This document shows, in pieces, positions 1-12,300 of a stretch of 64,000 nucleotides of DNA. The translations under genes and the position numbers were made by a program. Position 1 is the stretch's first letter; every line of letters starts with the position of its first letter. The notes beneath the pieces are model-generated. The model was not told where the DNA came from and searched no databases. It saw only the letters and a program-made list of their open reading frames with translations. Source of the DNA: Gnetum montanum (Eukaryota > Streptophyta > Gnetopsida > Gnetales > Gnetaceae); the NCBI GenBank assembly GCA_015680685.1, contig MNCI01027521.1, positions 160,369-224,368 on the forward strand, read 5' to 3'.

Positions 1-207
1 CCCCCACTGGAAGAGTGGGATACCCAAGATTGGATGTTTATGCCATAGACCCCTGATCATGTTCCTTGGTCAATTTTTAATATATCCAGAAAACTGTTAT
101 TGTACTCCAAAATTTTGTTACAAATAAAAATTTCCTTTTTACATAAATAAAAAATTTAAAAGTTTCATGAATGCAACAAGCAATTAAATGGAACCATGAT
201 TTAGTAC

Positions 208-303
208 CAAGACGATTGAGGTCAAAGCACTCATTAAAGCATACATCACAAACCAGCTTATCCAATAGACAGTTTCTCTCAAACCCATAACTAGCATACA
301 ATC
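208..303 (-). CDS. ABCA exon 9 (TM3), last exon in window
   Basis: After a ctctttgcag acceptor the exon reads [20 protein letters not shown] and on to SALTSIVL (residues 278-309). [12 protein letters not shown] is the best single family hallmark here: ABCA proteins have a MMGL(R/S)(D/E)xxxW box before TM3. The donor used is TTG|gtacta; ATC|gtcttg nine bases earlier is a poorer alternative. The remaining 207 bases are intron 9 with no exon seen. Confidence 0.84.
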
Positions 304-3300
304 CTGCAAAGAGTAAACAATACCATCAGACTAACAGCATAAACCGTAAAATGGTGAATGATTTTTACTGTTATTATAACTCTTTTACAACCTTTATAAG
401 CTCCTCCTTTTCCTTGACAATATTATGAAGAACCGTCTGAAGTTGTGGCACAAATGCCCAAACCATATACATTGATGTAAAAAACTGAAATGTTAATGAT
501 GCAAACGATAAGTGATAGGCTGGAAGTGGCTGCTGCCGTGCAAAAGTTGACTTTGTAAAATTTTTATGAGAACATGAGTCATTTGGTAGAGCAATTCTCA
601 ATGCCACTTGGGACATAATTGATTGAAGAGCAATAAATCCTGCAAACAGAAATGATAACTGTGAACATACAGCAGTGCCGAACTCATAGTATGCTTTAGA
701 GACACTAGTCTTTAATTTGATGAAATAATAACATGAAAGGCTGCTGTCAATAGTTATTACCAAAACTCATAGATGAGAAAGGACGTTTAAAAAATTATTA
801 CATGAAAAGAAAGAGAATGCAAAGAGAAGCTTTAAATCAGAAGATGCCGTAGCAAGTCCACCTTCGTAAGTCTAGTCAATAAAGTTCTGAAAAAAGGCAA
901 CGCCTAGATTAACTTACGGTTGTCCAGGAAGGTGAAAATAATAGTGACAAATTTGAATATCGGTTCCCAATTGAATTATGTGTTTGTGGTTGAATGACCC
1001 CATATGGTTATTATCAAAAACATTGAAAGGGGCAATAATTACACCACCAATTTATATCGTTTGAAGAACGGCCTTAATGGCAAGACCACAGAATGAAATT
1101 TTTCATCCATCAGGAATGAATATCATGGGCACCCATCATTGCTTAATTACGACAGTGAAAGCTTAAATTAAAGAAATTTTCAGAGCAGCTGTAGATCCCC
1201 ATTTTTGGACATGTAAACTTAACACTTTACATCCCATGTTACGCTGTCACACAGAGATATTAAATACTTGAACTTAAACTTGTTTTCAAAGCTCATATCC
1301 CTTTGAGGAAGCGTCCTATAATCATGCCTTTGAAGATGTGTCTCATAATTATAAGTTGAATGAAAATTTTAAATTAGACCATTTGAATAACTTGTTATTT
1401 ATTAATAATGTATTACGAAGCAGGGTGCACTGAAAGTGCACCAATGATCTTTCCATACTAAGGCAAAAGACCTTAGAATAAGTTTTGATTTTTTTTAATT
1501 TAAAATTTGATCAAAATTATGTAAAATTAGACTTCGATGTCCAAAGGTATTTTATTAAAAAAAATCAAAAAAGGGTATTTGATGGACGGATGTAGCTTAT
1601 TTTAACCCACATAACCTTTAAAATTCCTTAATTTGAATTGAAGGGACAAGGTCCCCAAACCATGTATTTTGGCCCCGATCCAATTCTATATATGTGAGGC
1701 CATTTTCTCTTATGTATAATGAAGAAAAAAGGATGTTTTATGATAAACAAAAAGCAATTTAATAATTTAATGAATATCAAAACTTTTCTGAAGGATTAAA
1801 TAATCAACTCACCAATACTCATCTTTCTCCTCACTCCTCTCTCTCACACTTCATTTCCCTCATCATTTCATCAACATTTCTCTTCTCATCTTTCTCCTCA
1901 CTACTTTGATTAACATTCTTCATTTTCATCAGTCCAGAAGTATCTCAGATGATTAGTTGAAGCAATTTCGAACGCCGGAATTGAACTTAATTCTTTCGGA
2001 CAAACAAACTAACTTTTTCTGAATAAACCACGACCCGTGGGTAAGGTCAGGGTAACCAAAAAATTTCAATTTTTGAAAAAATTTAAAAATTTTGAAGCGG
2101 CTTCTGCACACCCCAAATCCAATATAATTTTCCTAATAATTTAATTTTTATTATAGCAAAAACATTTTATGGTTGAATAAAAAGGCTAAAGTTTACTACC
2201 ATCATCATCATCCTAGCCATATTCCAACTACATGGAGTTAGCTACATGAATTCTTTTCTGTCATTCACTTCTATTATGAGCCACATGAGCATTATTAATG
2301 TTTAAAATCAATTTCGAATAATATTTTAAGTTTAATGAAAACATTTTCCATAGCTATTTTTGATATTTTGCTAAAAATTTCAATATATTGAATATTTTCA
2401 TTAATAGATCACGTCACAATTCAAAGTTATTTGATCCCGTTCAGATTTGGTGGACTTATCAATTTTTCATGTAAGATATAAATTTTTAATGTCGCCTATA
2501 AATCTATAAATAGTTTCAACCATTTAATTAAAAAATTAATTCTTATGAATGTAACTATGGCCAATATATGTGCATTTCAATTGTACTGATATGTGCTAAA
2601 CATTGGACCTATAAGAAATTCAAAAACAAGTAGTTAAAATGCAGGAAATGTTGAAAATGGAAAACATATAAAAATATTACTTAGAACAAACTCTTATCCT
2701 TATTGTAGAAATTCCGTGTATAGCTTTCAATATACAGCTGGTTATTCTTTATTTTATTTTCCCTAAGTCAGAGGATTCGGTTCCTTGATTACCAGTTCCA
2801 GTAAGGCTGATTATTTCTGTTTTTAGGGAGATTTGTTTTTCTTTCCATATCTTTAGATGGCTGCAATTAATAGCTGAATAATTTTCAGACACATTGTACT
2901 ATATATATGGATCAGTTTTCTGATCCAAATGAATGAGAAAAATCACTATTTTCATTTCCTAATTCTACATGGTATCAAAGCAACTCTATACCTAAAATTC
3001 TTCCATCATTCCAATGGTGTCATCCACCTCTGAGGTCTCACCTTTTTCATCTCATGTCCCATCTGTTGCTGGTTCCAATGGTGGATCAGATTCTGCTTCT
3101 CTACTCATCACTGGACACAAATTGAAAGGGCAGAATTATCTTCAATGGTCCCATTCAGTCATGATGTTCATATGTGGCCAAGGAAAAGACAACTATCTCA
3201 TTGGTGCAGCCCCTAAACACAATCCAGAAGATTCAAAATACAAGCTCTCAAAAGTGGAAAACAACATGGTAATGTCATGGCTCATTAACTCCATGACAAA

Positions 3301-6300
3301 TGAAGTTGGAGAAAACTTTATCCTCTATGAAACGGCTCAACAAATCTGGGAAGCTGCAAATGAGACATACTTTGACATTGAAGACACAGCAAAGGCTTTC
3401 GAGATCAAAAGTGTGCTTAATGATTTTCGTCAAGGGGACCTCACTGTCACCCAATATTTTAGTCGTCTAACTAGATATTGGCAGCAACTTCACATGTTTG
3501 AAACCACCAAATGGAAGTGTCCAACGGATGCATGTGTTTACAAGAAAATTGTTGAGAAGAAACGAATTTACAAGTTTGTTTTGGGACTCAACCAAAACTT
3601 AGACGAAGTTCGTGGTCAGATTCTAGCCCTTAAGCCCCTGCCAAGCTTGCATGAAGTGGCCTCTGAAGTTCGACAAGAAGAGTCACAGAAAGGTCATGTT
3701 AGGTGCAAATATTCAGCTGCAAATCACAAAAGCTTCTGCCATGGCTTCTCAAAGAACGGATGACAACCAGTTCAAGAAAGGGAGACCTAAGTATGATCAC
3801 TGCAAAAAAATAGGACACACACAAGACACCTGTTGGGACATCCACGGGAAACTTGCTGACTAGAAACTGAAGAACAAACGATAAACTCGCAGGAATCATG
3901 TTTCAACTGAAGAGGGTTCCACAGCAACACAAACCGGTCAATTCTACAAAGAGAAATTGGAAATCCTTCAAAGATTAATTGCTCAGGCACAACAAACATC
4001 CTCATCCTCTTCAAACAACACTACCTTGGCAACTGCCTCGATGGCTCAAAAAGGAAATACTTTTACTACTCTTCAAGTTAAAAAGGTGGACAGGAAAAAT
4101 TTATGGATTGTCGATTCTGGAGCCTTCAACCACATGACCAGTGATGCAACTCTCATCTAAAATTTTGCACCATGTTCTAAGTATGTAACTATTAGAATAG
4201 TTGATGGTTCCATTTCAAAGGTGTTGAGTATAGGATCTGTTATGATTTAAGAGAATCTTACCCTTGACTCAATTTTAATCATTCCCAACTTGGATTGTAA
4301 CCTTTTATCTATTAGTCAACTCACTCATGAAAAGAATTATGTTGCTAAATTTTCCCCAAATCATTGTGTTTTCTAGGATTTGAATTCGGGACAGATGATT
4401 GGCAGTGCTGAGTTCCATTCAAGACTCTACATGTTCAAAGTGACCGATTCTTTTGGAAGACAATCTCAACCGACAGTTGAAGAAAAACAGTCATGTTCTG
4501 TCCTTAATTCCAATAAACAAAGAGAAATGATGTTATGGCACTATCGGTTAGGCCATCCTAGTTTTCTGTACCTCAAAGAACTCTTTCCAAAATTATTTAA
4601 TAAAAAGTCTGTTGATTTTCACTGTCAGACCTGTCAATTGTCTAAGCATGTTTGCAATCCTTACCCTATGCAAAAATACAAGGAATCATCTCCTTTCTCA
4701 TTAGTTCATAGTGATGTTTAGGGACCATCTAAACTTAAAAGTATAACTGGGGCTAGATGGTTTGTTTCCTTCATAGATGATCATTCTCATCTCTCTTGGA
4801 TATTCCTTATGAAAGTAAAATCAAAGGTGGGCCAACTGTTCAAAAATTTCAATGATATGGTCCAAACACAATTCAATACTAAAATTTAGACCCTACACAC
4901 AGAAAATGCCAAAGATTACTTTAACTCCACCCTTGGGGAATACCTAACACAAGAACGTATAGTTGACCAAAGTTCTTGCCCTCACACCCCTCAACAAAAC
5001 GAGATTGTCGAAAGGAAGAATAGACATTTGTTAGAAGTCACCCATGCTCTCATGATCTCATGTAATGTTCCAAAAACTTTTTGGGGGGAAGCTGTCCTAA
5101 GTGCTACATATCTAATCAATAGAATGCCATCTCGTGTCCTCAAGTTTCAAACACCATGCCAAGTCTTTCTTAAGTCTTACCCCTCAACCCGTCTCATTCT
5201 ATCCATTCCTCTTAAGGTGTTTGGGTGTTCTTCATATGTTCAAATTCCACAACAAAACCAAGGTAAGTTTGATCCAAAAGCTGTAAAATGCATATTTCTT
5301 GGTTATGCTTCAAATCAGATGGGATATAAGTGCTATTCACCCTAAAGAAATTCTATAACTCAATGGATGTTACCTTTGTTGAAAAAATCAGCTTTATTAC
5401 CCCAAAACCGACATTTTGGGGAAGAGTGAGAGCTTAGAATATTGTTTCTTGGATCTCCTTAGTGAACCCAGAAATGAAACAAACCAAACACCTACTCCAT
5501 CCGAGACACTTGTTGATTCTACTATGAGTCCCGTCATTCCTGTTACTGAAACAAAACTTGGGCCACAACCTCCTAATGTCCATTCAACTGTCTACAACAA
5601 AGAGTTCATTGTCTACTCTAGAAGGAAGGAAACTCATGCACATGTAGAAGAACGAGCGGAACCCAAGTCTGACCATGAAGCTGAACTAGATTCCACTCCA
5701 AAGGAAACACAACTAGGTAACACTATTTCTAATTCTGATGAGTTAAATTTGGAGAATTTGGATTTACCAATTGCTAAAAGAAAAGGTGCAAGGTCCTACA
5801 CTAATCATCCCATCTATAACATCATTTCATACAAAAAGTTGTCTCCAGAATATCATGCCTTTGCCACTAATCTAATAGAGATTCAGATTCCCAGCAACTT
5901 TCAAGAAGCCATCCAAAGTCCCAAGTGGAGGCAAGCAGAAAATGAGGCGATTAGAGCACTTGAGAAAAACGGAACATAGGAAGTGCTGGATCTACCTCCA
6001 CGGAAGAATCCAATTGGGTGCAAATGGATTTTCACCATCAAACACAAGGCAGATGGAAGTATTGACAAGTTCAAAGCTCATCTAGTTGCCAAAGGATTCA
6101 CACAGTCCTATGGAATTGATTATCAAGAGACATTCACTCCGGTTGCCAAACTCAACACAATTAGGGTTTTGTTGTCCCTCTCTGTGAATCAAGACTGGAA
6201 ACTACATCAACTCAACATCAACAATGTTTTTCTCAAAGGGGATATGGAAGAAGCAATATACATGGACATTCCTTCAAGTCTTAATGACAAAATGAATGAG

Positions 6301-9300
6301 AACAAGGTTTGTAAATTAAAGGAATCTCTTTATGGACTTAAGTAGTCCCCTCGAGCATGGTTTGACAAATTCACTACCGCAATGAAGAGGTTTGGATATT
6401 CGCAATGGCTGTCTAATCACACCTTGTTTGTAAAGATTTCTCCTAGTGGAAGAACATCCATCCGGGGGGGCGGCATCCTTTGATAGTGCCCAGGGGGGAC
6501 GCGGGGGGCCAAGCACCATCCGCAATCCAAAACAACCCCCCCCCCCCTAGGGGTTCATCGGCAACCGACGGCAGGAGCAGTGTAGGCACTCCAGCTCATG
6601 AAGAAGGTCCAACGTGTTTTGGTGACCGCCCCCCTCTAAGCCATTGTCGAGCACTGGGATACCCTACAGGGTCGACTCCCACCTGTTCTGGTCAACTGAC
6701 AAAGCTCCCCCATCAGGATGAAAACGTGCCGAGGTTCAACGGATGTGGTGCCTAAGCTCCCCCCCAAGAGCTCTCGCAACTGATGCCTAGGATGAGGTAC
6801 GGGCACCGCCCCCCTCTAAGCCATTGTCGAGCACTGTGCTCGTGTGCCCGATCGAGTTGTCACTGTCGTTGCTCCTCTTCCTCCTATATGCGTTCTTGTT
6901 CCGCCTGCTCCGCCTCTTCACGTTCCCTTTGGGCAGCTTCCTCCTGCACTTGGGCCCGGATTTCATCCACTAACCAGGCCCAGGCAGCGTCGGCCATGAG
7001 ATCTTGCTGCCTCACCCTCTCCTACTCCCACTCGTAAAACTGTGCCTCCAAGTTAGCCCGGGCTTGCGCAAGGGCTTCATGCCATTTGGCGTCCCACTCC
7101 CATCGTTCAACCTCACACGCTTCGGCTGCGGCCCTTTGTGTGGCCTGCCGCAGCTCCTCGTTCCAATTCATGTTGTGGCCNCCCAGAATGGCGGCCATGT
7201 CGTTTAAGTAGAAAGGCCTCCAGGAAAAAATGGGGAAGGTTAACCTGGCATCCCAATTTCAAGCAATGCAAAAACACAAAGTGTATGCCCTAGAGCTTGG
7301 AAACGTTGCTAGATTGGACAAAAAATCTGTCCACCAAATCTGTCGCCCGGGCCCAGAGACAGGGAAGAGAAGATCTAGGCACCTGCTGGCTTTGTGTGCA
7401 TGGCACAGGCCCTTCGAAAAACAATTCCGCGTGTGGACAATAGGATTACCTCTCTAGCGCCCTAGGCCCCAAGACAGCTGGTGATTGAGGATTCTGTGAT
7501 TATAACATCATGAAGAGGAAATTGGGAATCTCAAGAAATTTTTGGGTCACGAATTCGAAGTCAAAGACTTAAGGAACTTGACATACTTTCTCGAAATGGA
7601 GATTGCAAGGTCCAAGGTACGTATTATCATCTCTCACCGAAAGTATGTACTTGATCTACTCAAAGAAATTGGAATGCTCAAATGTGAATCTATTGATACT
7701 CCGATGGAAATGGCAATCAAAGAAAGAGAAGGCAGAAACAATGTCCCAGCTGACAAAGGAAGATATCAAAGACTAGTAGGAAGACTTATATATCTCTCTC
7801 ATACCAAACTGGATATAGGCTTTGTTGTGAGTGTGGCTAGCCAATACATGAATAATCCTACTGAAGAGCACATGGACTGCCTATATCAAACCTTAAGGTA
7901 TTTGAAGAAAACTCATGGGGAAGGCCTATACTTTAAGAAGATAAGTGCAAGGGACATTGAACTATACAGTAATGCAGACTGGGCTGGATCTATCACTGAC
8001 AAGAGGTCAACCTCCAGATATTGCACCTACGTATGGGAGAATCTAGTTACATGGCGCAGCAAAAAGCAAACTACTATTGCTCGAAGTACTGCAGAAGCAG
8101 AATTCCAAGCTATGGCTCATGGGATTTATGAAGGCATGTGGCTAAAACGGTTACTTCACAAACTTCACATTGTTGTAGACAAGCTGATCAATATGTTGTG
8201 TGACAACCAAGCTGCCATAAGCATCTCCAAGAACCCCATTTGCCATGACAAAACTAAACATGTGGAGATCGATCAACATTTCATTAAAGAGAAGGTTGAA
8301 GGAGGAACAATCAACATTTCCTACATAACAACATCTCTACAAACCATAGACATTCTGACCAAGGCTTTACCAAAGATGAAGTTTGAGGAATTACGATCCA
8401 AGCTAGGCTTACTCAACATATACAACCCAGCCTGAGGGGGAGTGTAGAAATTCCGTGTATGGCTGTCAATATACAGCTGGTTATTCTTTATTTTATTTTT
8501 CCCTAGGTCAGAGGATTCGGTTCCTTGATTACTGGTTCCATTAAGGTTGATTATTTCTATTTTTAGGGAGATTTTTTTTCCTTTCCATATCTTTAGATTG
8601 TTGCCGTTAATAGCTGAATAATTTTCAGACACATTGTACTATATATATGGATCGGTTTTCTGATCCAAATGAATGAGAATAATCACTATTTTCATTCCCT
8701 AATTCTACACTTATAATGCAAAGGTGATCTTTTTTTATCAAACAAACATCCCAAATCTATAATGGTCGAGTCACAAAAAGAAAATTTCATTAAGAAAATA
8801 AACAACATATAAACTACCATTCATATTGCTCTTCTACAAATATAGCTAAACAACATTGTTCCAATTATAATGCCTTCAACATTTTGCAGCATCCCTCCAA
8901 AGAGCCAAAGCAGCAACCCACGCTGTTCCAATTATAGTGGTGTGGCCTATATTATTTCCAGTTAGAAGAGTTGAATTGGAACAATTTTGTAATGTGATTG
9001 CTGCTGGAAAATTAAAAAATATCATTATGGCATTTTTTATTTTTATTTTTTTGAGAAAATGTTCGAGAGTGTATTACTGAAAAATTATAGTACAGGAGTA
9101 TACAATTCGAGGGTCATCAAAAATGGCCAGTGGAGGGGTGGAGACCCCCATACAAAAATCTAGCACCACAAATGACAAGTCGGAGCCACGCGCGTGTGCG
9201 GCAAGCAATCCCCCAACAACGCGTAACACCCCACTAGGGATGGGGGATGCACCCCCCGAACACAGGGGGGCCTCATGCCATTTGGCCTCCCATTCACGCC

Positions 9301-12300
9301 GCTCCGCCTCCCGCACGTCCGCCACGGCTCTCTGCTCAGCCTGTCGCAGTTCTTCGTCCCAGTTTCTGCGGCCGCTGGAGGGGTCCAGCAAGGGGGAAGC
9401 CAGCCTGATGAGGCTAGCAGGGAGGCGACGCTCTGCTCCCACTGGGAGCGTCGCCCCCGTGCAAAGGTTGTCACTGGCAGGGTCCAACGGGTCCCCCGGC
9501 TGGGCGAGACTGAGGGGTCAGGGGGGCAACAGGGGGGCAGGCAGGGGTGAACCCCCGCGGGGGGGGCAAAGGACGACGGGCCAGGCGCCCCCCTCCACAG
9601 AGCCAGGATCAACCTCGAATGGCGGCCGCGTCGCTTAAGAAGGAGGGCCTCCAAGAAAAAACGCAAGAGGTTAACCTGGAGGCCTAACTTTAAACAACGC
9701 ATAAAAACAAAGTGTAGACCCTGAAGCTTGGACCCATTGCCAGATTGGACGAAAAAACGGTCCACCAGATCGGCTACCCGGGCCCAGGGACCGAGGAGGG
9801 AAGATCTGGGAACCTGTCAGCTTTGCGTGCGTGGCACAGGCCCGTCAAAGAAAAGCTCAACATCCTGCAGGCCGCGGGTGGTTGGCAGAATGATTTCTCC
9901 AGCAGCCTGGGTCCCCAGACAGCTGGCGATAGCAAATTCGGTGATGCGAATCTCGTGTCCTCGAAAGACAGTCCGGTCGCTGTCCCAATTAGCGAAAAAG
10001 GCGTCATCCGCCAGATCTGGGTCGCCGACCAACCGCTGCAGCAAGGCAGACCAACCACACTGGGTTACCAACCGCCAAAGCTCCTCATCCTCTCGGAAGA
10101 CAACGCAGTCCGACTCGAACATCAGCGTCACACCCATTGCCGCCTCGATTTCGCTCCACGTGCGGCGGGCCTGAGAAACTAACCGCTAGGGGGGGAGGGG
10201 GGCAATCTGTCTTGATGAAACACTGTGCAATTTCTTGCCTTCCACGCCACTCATAAAAGTAGTGTGGCCCAAGAATCGCCAATGAGCTGCATCGCCGGGN
10301 NNNNNNNNNNNNNNNNNNNNNNNNNNNNNNNNNNNNNNNCACGCATGTAGTCGCATTCAAAAGTAAAGTGTCTAACCATCTCGAGCACGGCGCCATAGCA
10401 GGGACAGGTGTCATCCTACATGATGCCGCGCCTGCAGAGGACGGTGCGCACAAGGAGTACGTCTGATCGTACGAGCCAAAGGAAGATTTTAATTTTTTCG
10501 AGGAGCCGCCCCTGCCAAATCTACTGCCAACCGGCCTCCAACGGATATTTGGCTAACATTAGGGCACGCAGCTCGAGGCCCAACCACCCCTGGGCCAACA
10601 TCACCCATGCGTGTTGGCAGATCATCTGCCAGGGCCGCGAAGCATGCATCCCGACCTCCCACTACAGGTATTTCACATTAATGATTTGGGCCCACTGACT
10701 CGGTTCCCCGTGCGGGCGGGTAAGGTGGTGCAGGAGCCGTTGCTATCCTAACATGATTTCGTCCTCAAAGGACGTGATGCCCAATCCTTCCCCCCCCCCC
10801 CGCCTTACGGGGGCACGCGACGCGTGTCCAACTCACAAGGTGGATCATTATGGCATTTCAGGGATCTGATATTACTGATTCATATGTTTCATATGCCTAA
10901 TTGTTTGGGCGAATAGATTTGTTGATAAGAAACATCAGATATATTTTACAATTAGAAGAAATCAGAACTTGAATCATAAATCAGAAAATGCATTTGTACA
11001 TTGTATCATAGGAATCTTGTATAGATTTTTATGGTTTCTATTCATTTATCATGACTGCAATGGTTAAGCTAAAATCTGATAAGTGAACACCTCATTTGGA
11101 TCAATTGAACAATAATAGTTAGGCTTCTCCAGTCGAGGCTTCCCTTTGTTCTTGAGGGTTTTACCTTGCAAATCTTGTGTTTCTTATTCATCATTCTGTA
11201 TAAGCTGCTGGTCCCGAGTTCAATTTTGCATTTCATTCATTATCTTCAATATTCTTCTGTAGTGTTATCTTTATGTTTTCTCTCCCAAATTATTGTTTTC
11301 TGTCCCTGTGCTCTGTTGTACTGTTTTTTGCCAACAGAAACTCACCGTGTTTTGACAAGAGGTAAAATGAGCTTAATGTGATGACATTTTTTAAGGTTTA
11401 TCTATACCTCAACTCCAAAAGGTTTATCTAAACCAAGATCATCTCCAAAATAACTCACCATGATGACTTGGCCTTCATTCAATAGAAAAAGCATCCAACC
11501 ATTTATAAAGATTAAAGACAACATCTGCAACTTGTACTTTATGGAACTGCATTTTTATTAATGATGATGTTATCATATATTGATGAAACAAAAATTATTC
11601 ATGAAGCATACCAGAAGAAAGATAGTTGTTTGCAGGACATTTTGAACCCCCTAATCGACACTCTTCTTTGTGTGACCTACTCTGCTGGGCTGATGGAACG
11701 TAAGTGCCTGGTTTTATCATAAAATCAGAAGGTAAACTCAGATTTCCGTATAATCATAAAAGTTAAAGCAAAACTAAATATATTCAGCTCAAATGCAAGT
11801 CTTCACAAGAAATTTTTTTATACAGCACCATTTACACGAATGCGGCATTTTAACTCCTCAGGAAACTCATTTGAATTTTCTATTCCTTCAAAAACAATGG
11901 CAGCATATACTTTCTGCATGACAAAAATATACTTCAGCATAATCAATTTCTGAAAAGCATGTAAACATGCCTTCAAAAAGAATTTTAAAAAATATTAATA
12001 AGTGAATGACCTTCCAAGTGATGACCTTTTTAAAATCTTAATGAGGACTTACCGAGTTCATCCTATTAACTAGGTATATAGAATGTGAATACAAGAAGTA
12101 TTTGGAAAATAAACAAAATATATTAATAAACTCTGTCCAGAAAATGTAATAATCTTTCTCCCTTATCTTGTTAAATAAAACCAGGCTACATCATCAAAAA
12201 GCTAAAAACTGTTCATGGTAATAGCAGCAAAAGAAAACAATAGATTCATGAGCAAAGGTAAGGAGTAATGGTAGGGAGCAGGTAAGTAAAAGAGCATGTG

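Larger units (their letters stand above)
6450..7508 (-). mobile_element. L1-type LINE fragment inside Copia (coiled coil and J-like module)
   Basis: GC-rich minus-strand sequence, alien to the Copia on both sides, collinear with 13600-14850 of the LINE at 13328-19234. It has no poly(A)/poly(T) end and no target duplication, and Copia DNA coding for YVDD is missing. It encodes a charged coiled coil (7170-6840) and then a J-domain-like module (6840-6560). An N lies at 7181. Confidence 0.82.
2704..8709 (+). mobile_element. Copia LTR retrotransposon, complete but decayed, interrupted by a LINE fragment
   Basis: The 266/267-bp LTRs begin TGTAGAA and end TTCTACA and are flanked by the direct repeat CTTAT (2699-2703, 8710-8714). 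Inside, in Copia order, are gag, protease, integrase, RT and RNase H, so the lineage is Copia and not gypsy. Multiple stops and frameshifts, loss of the RT active-site block and about 6% LTR difference (counted by eye) make it an old dead copy. It sits in ABCA intron 7, antisense to the gene. Confidence 0.93.
9036..10843 (-). mobile_element. L1-type LINE, 5'-truncated copy
   Basis: A 15-bp target duplication, ATCATTATGGCATTT, sits at 9021-9035 and 10844-10858. The plus-strand left end is T-rich (minus-strand poly(A)) next to ttttttgagaaaatgttcgag, the family's 3' signature. From its 5' end the copy covers the end of RT, the zinc-binding tail (about 10250-10440, with a 40-N gap at 10300-10339), the globular extension (10137-9700) and part of the coiled coil (9400-9290). 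The J-like module is deleted. It sits in ABCA intron 7 in sense orientation. Confidence 0.9.

Noticed and set aside
1-207. A tenth ABCA exon at the window start
   Set aside because: No frame with TM4-like residues between plausible splice sites; treated as intron 9.
9123-9638. Plus-strand ORF of 171 codons in GC-rich DNA
   Set aside because: It is the complement of the minus-strand LINE extension and coiled coil; Arg/Ser/Pro-rich shadow frame without domain features.
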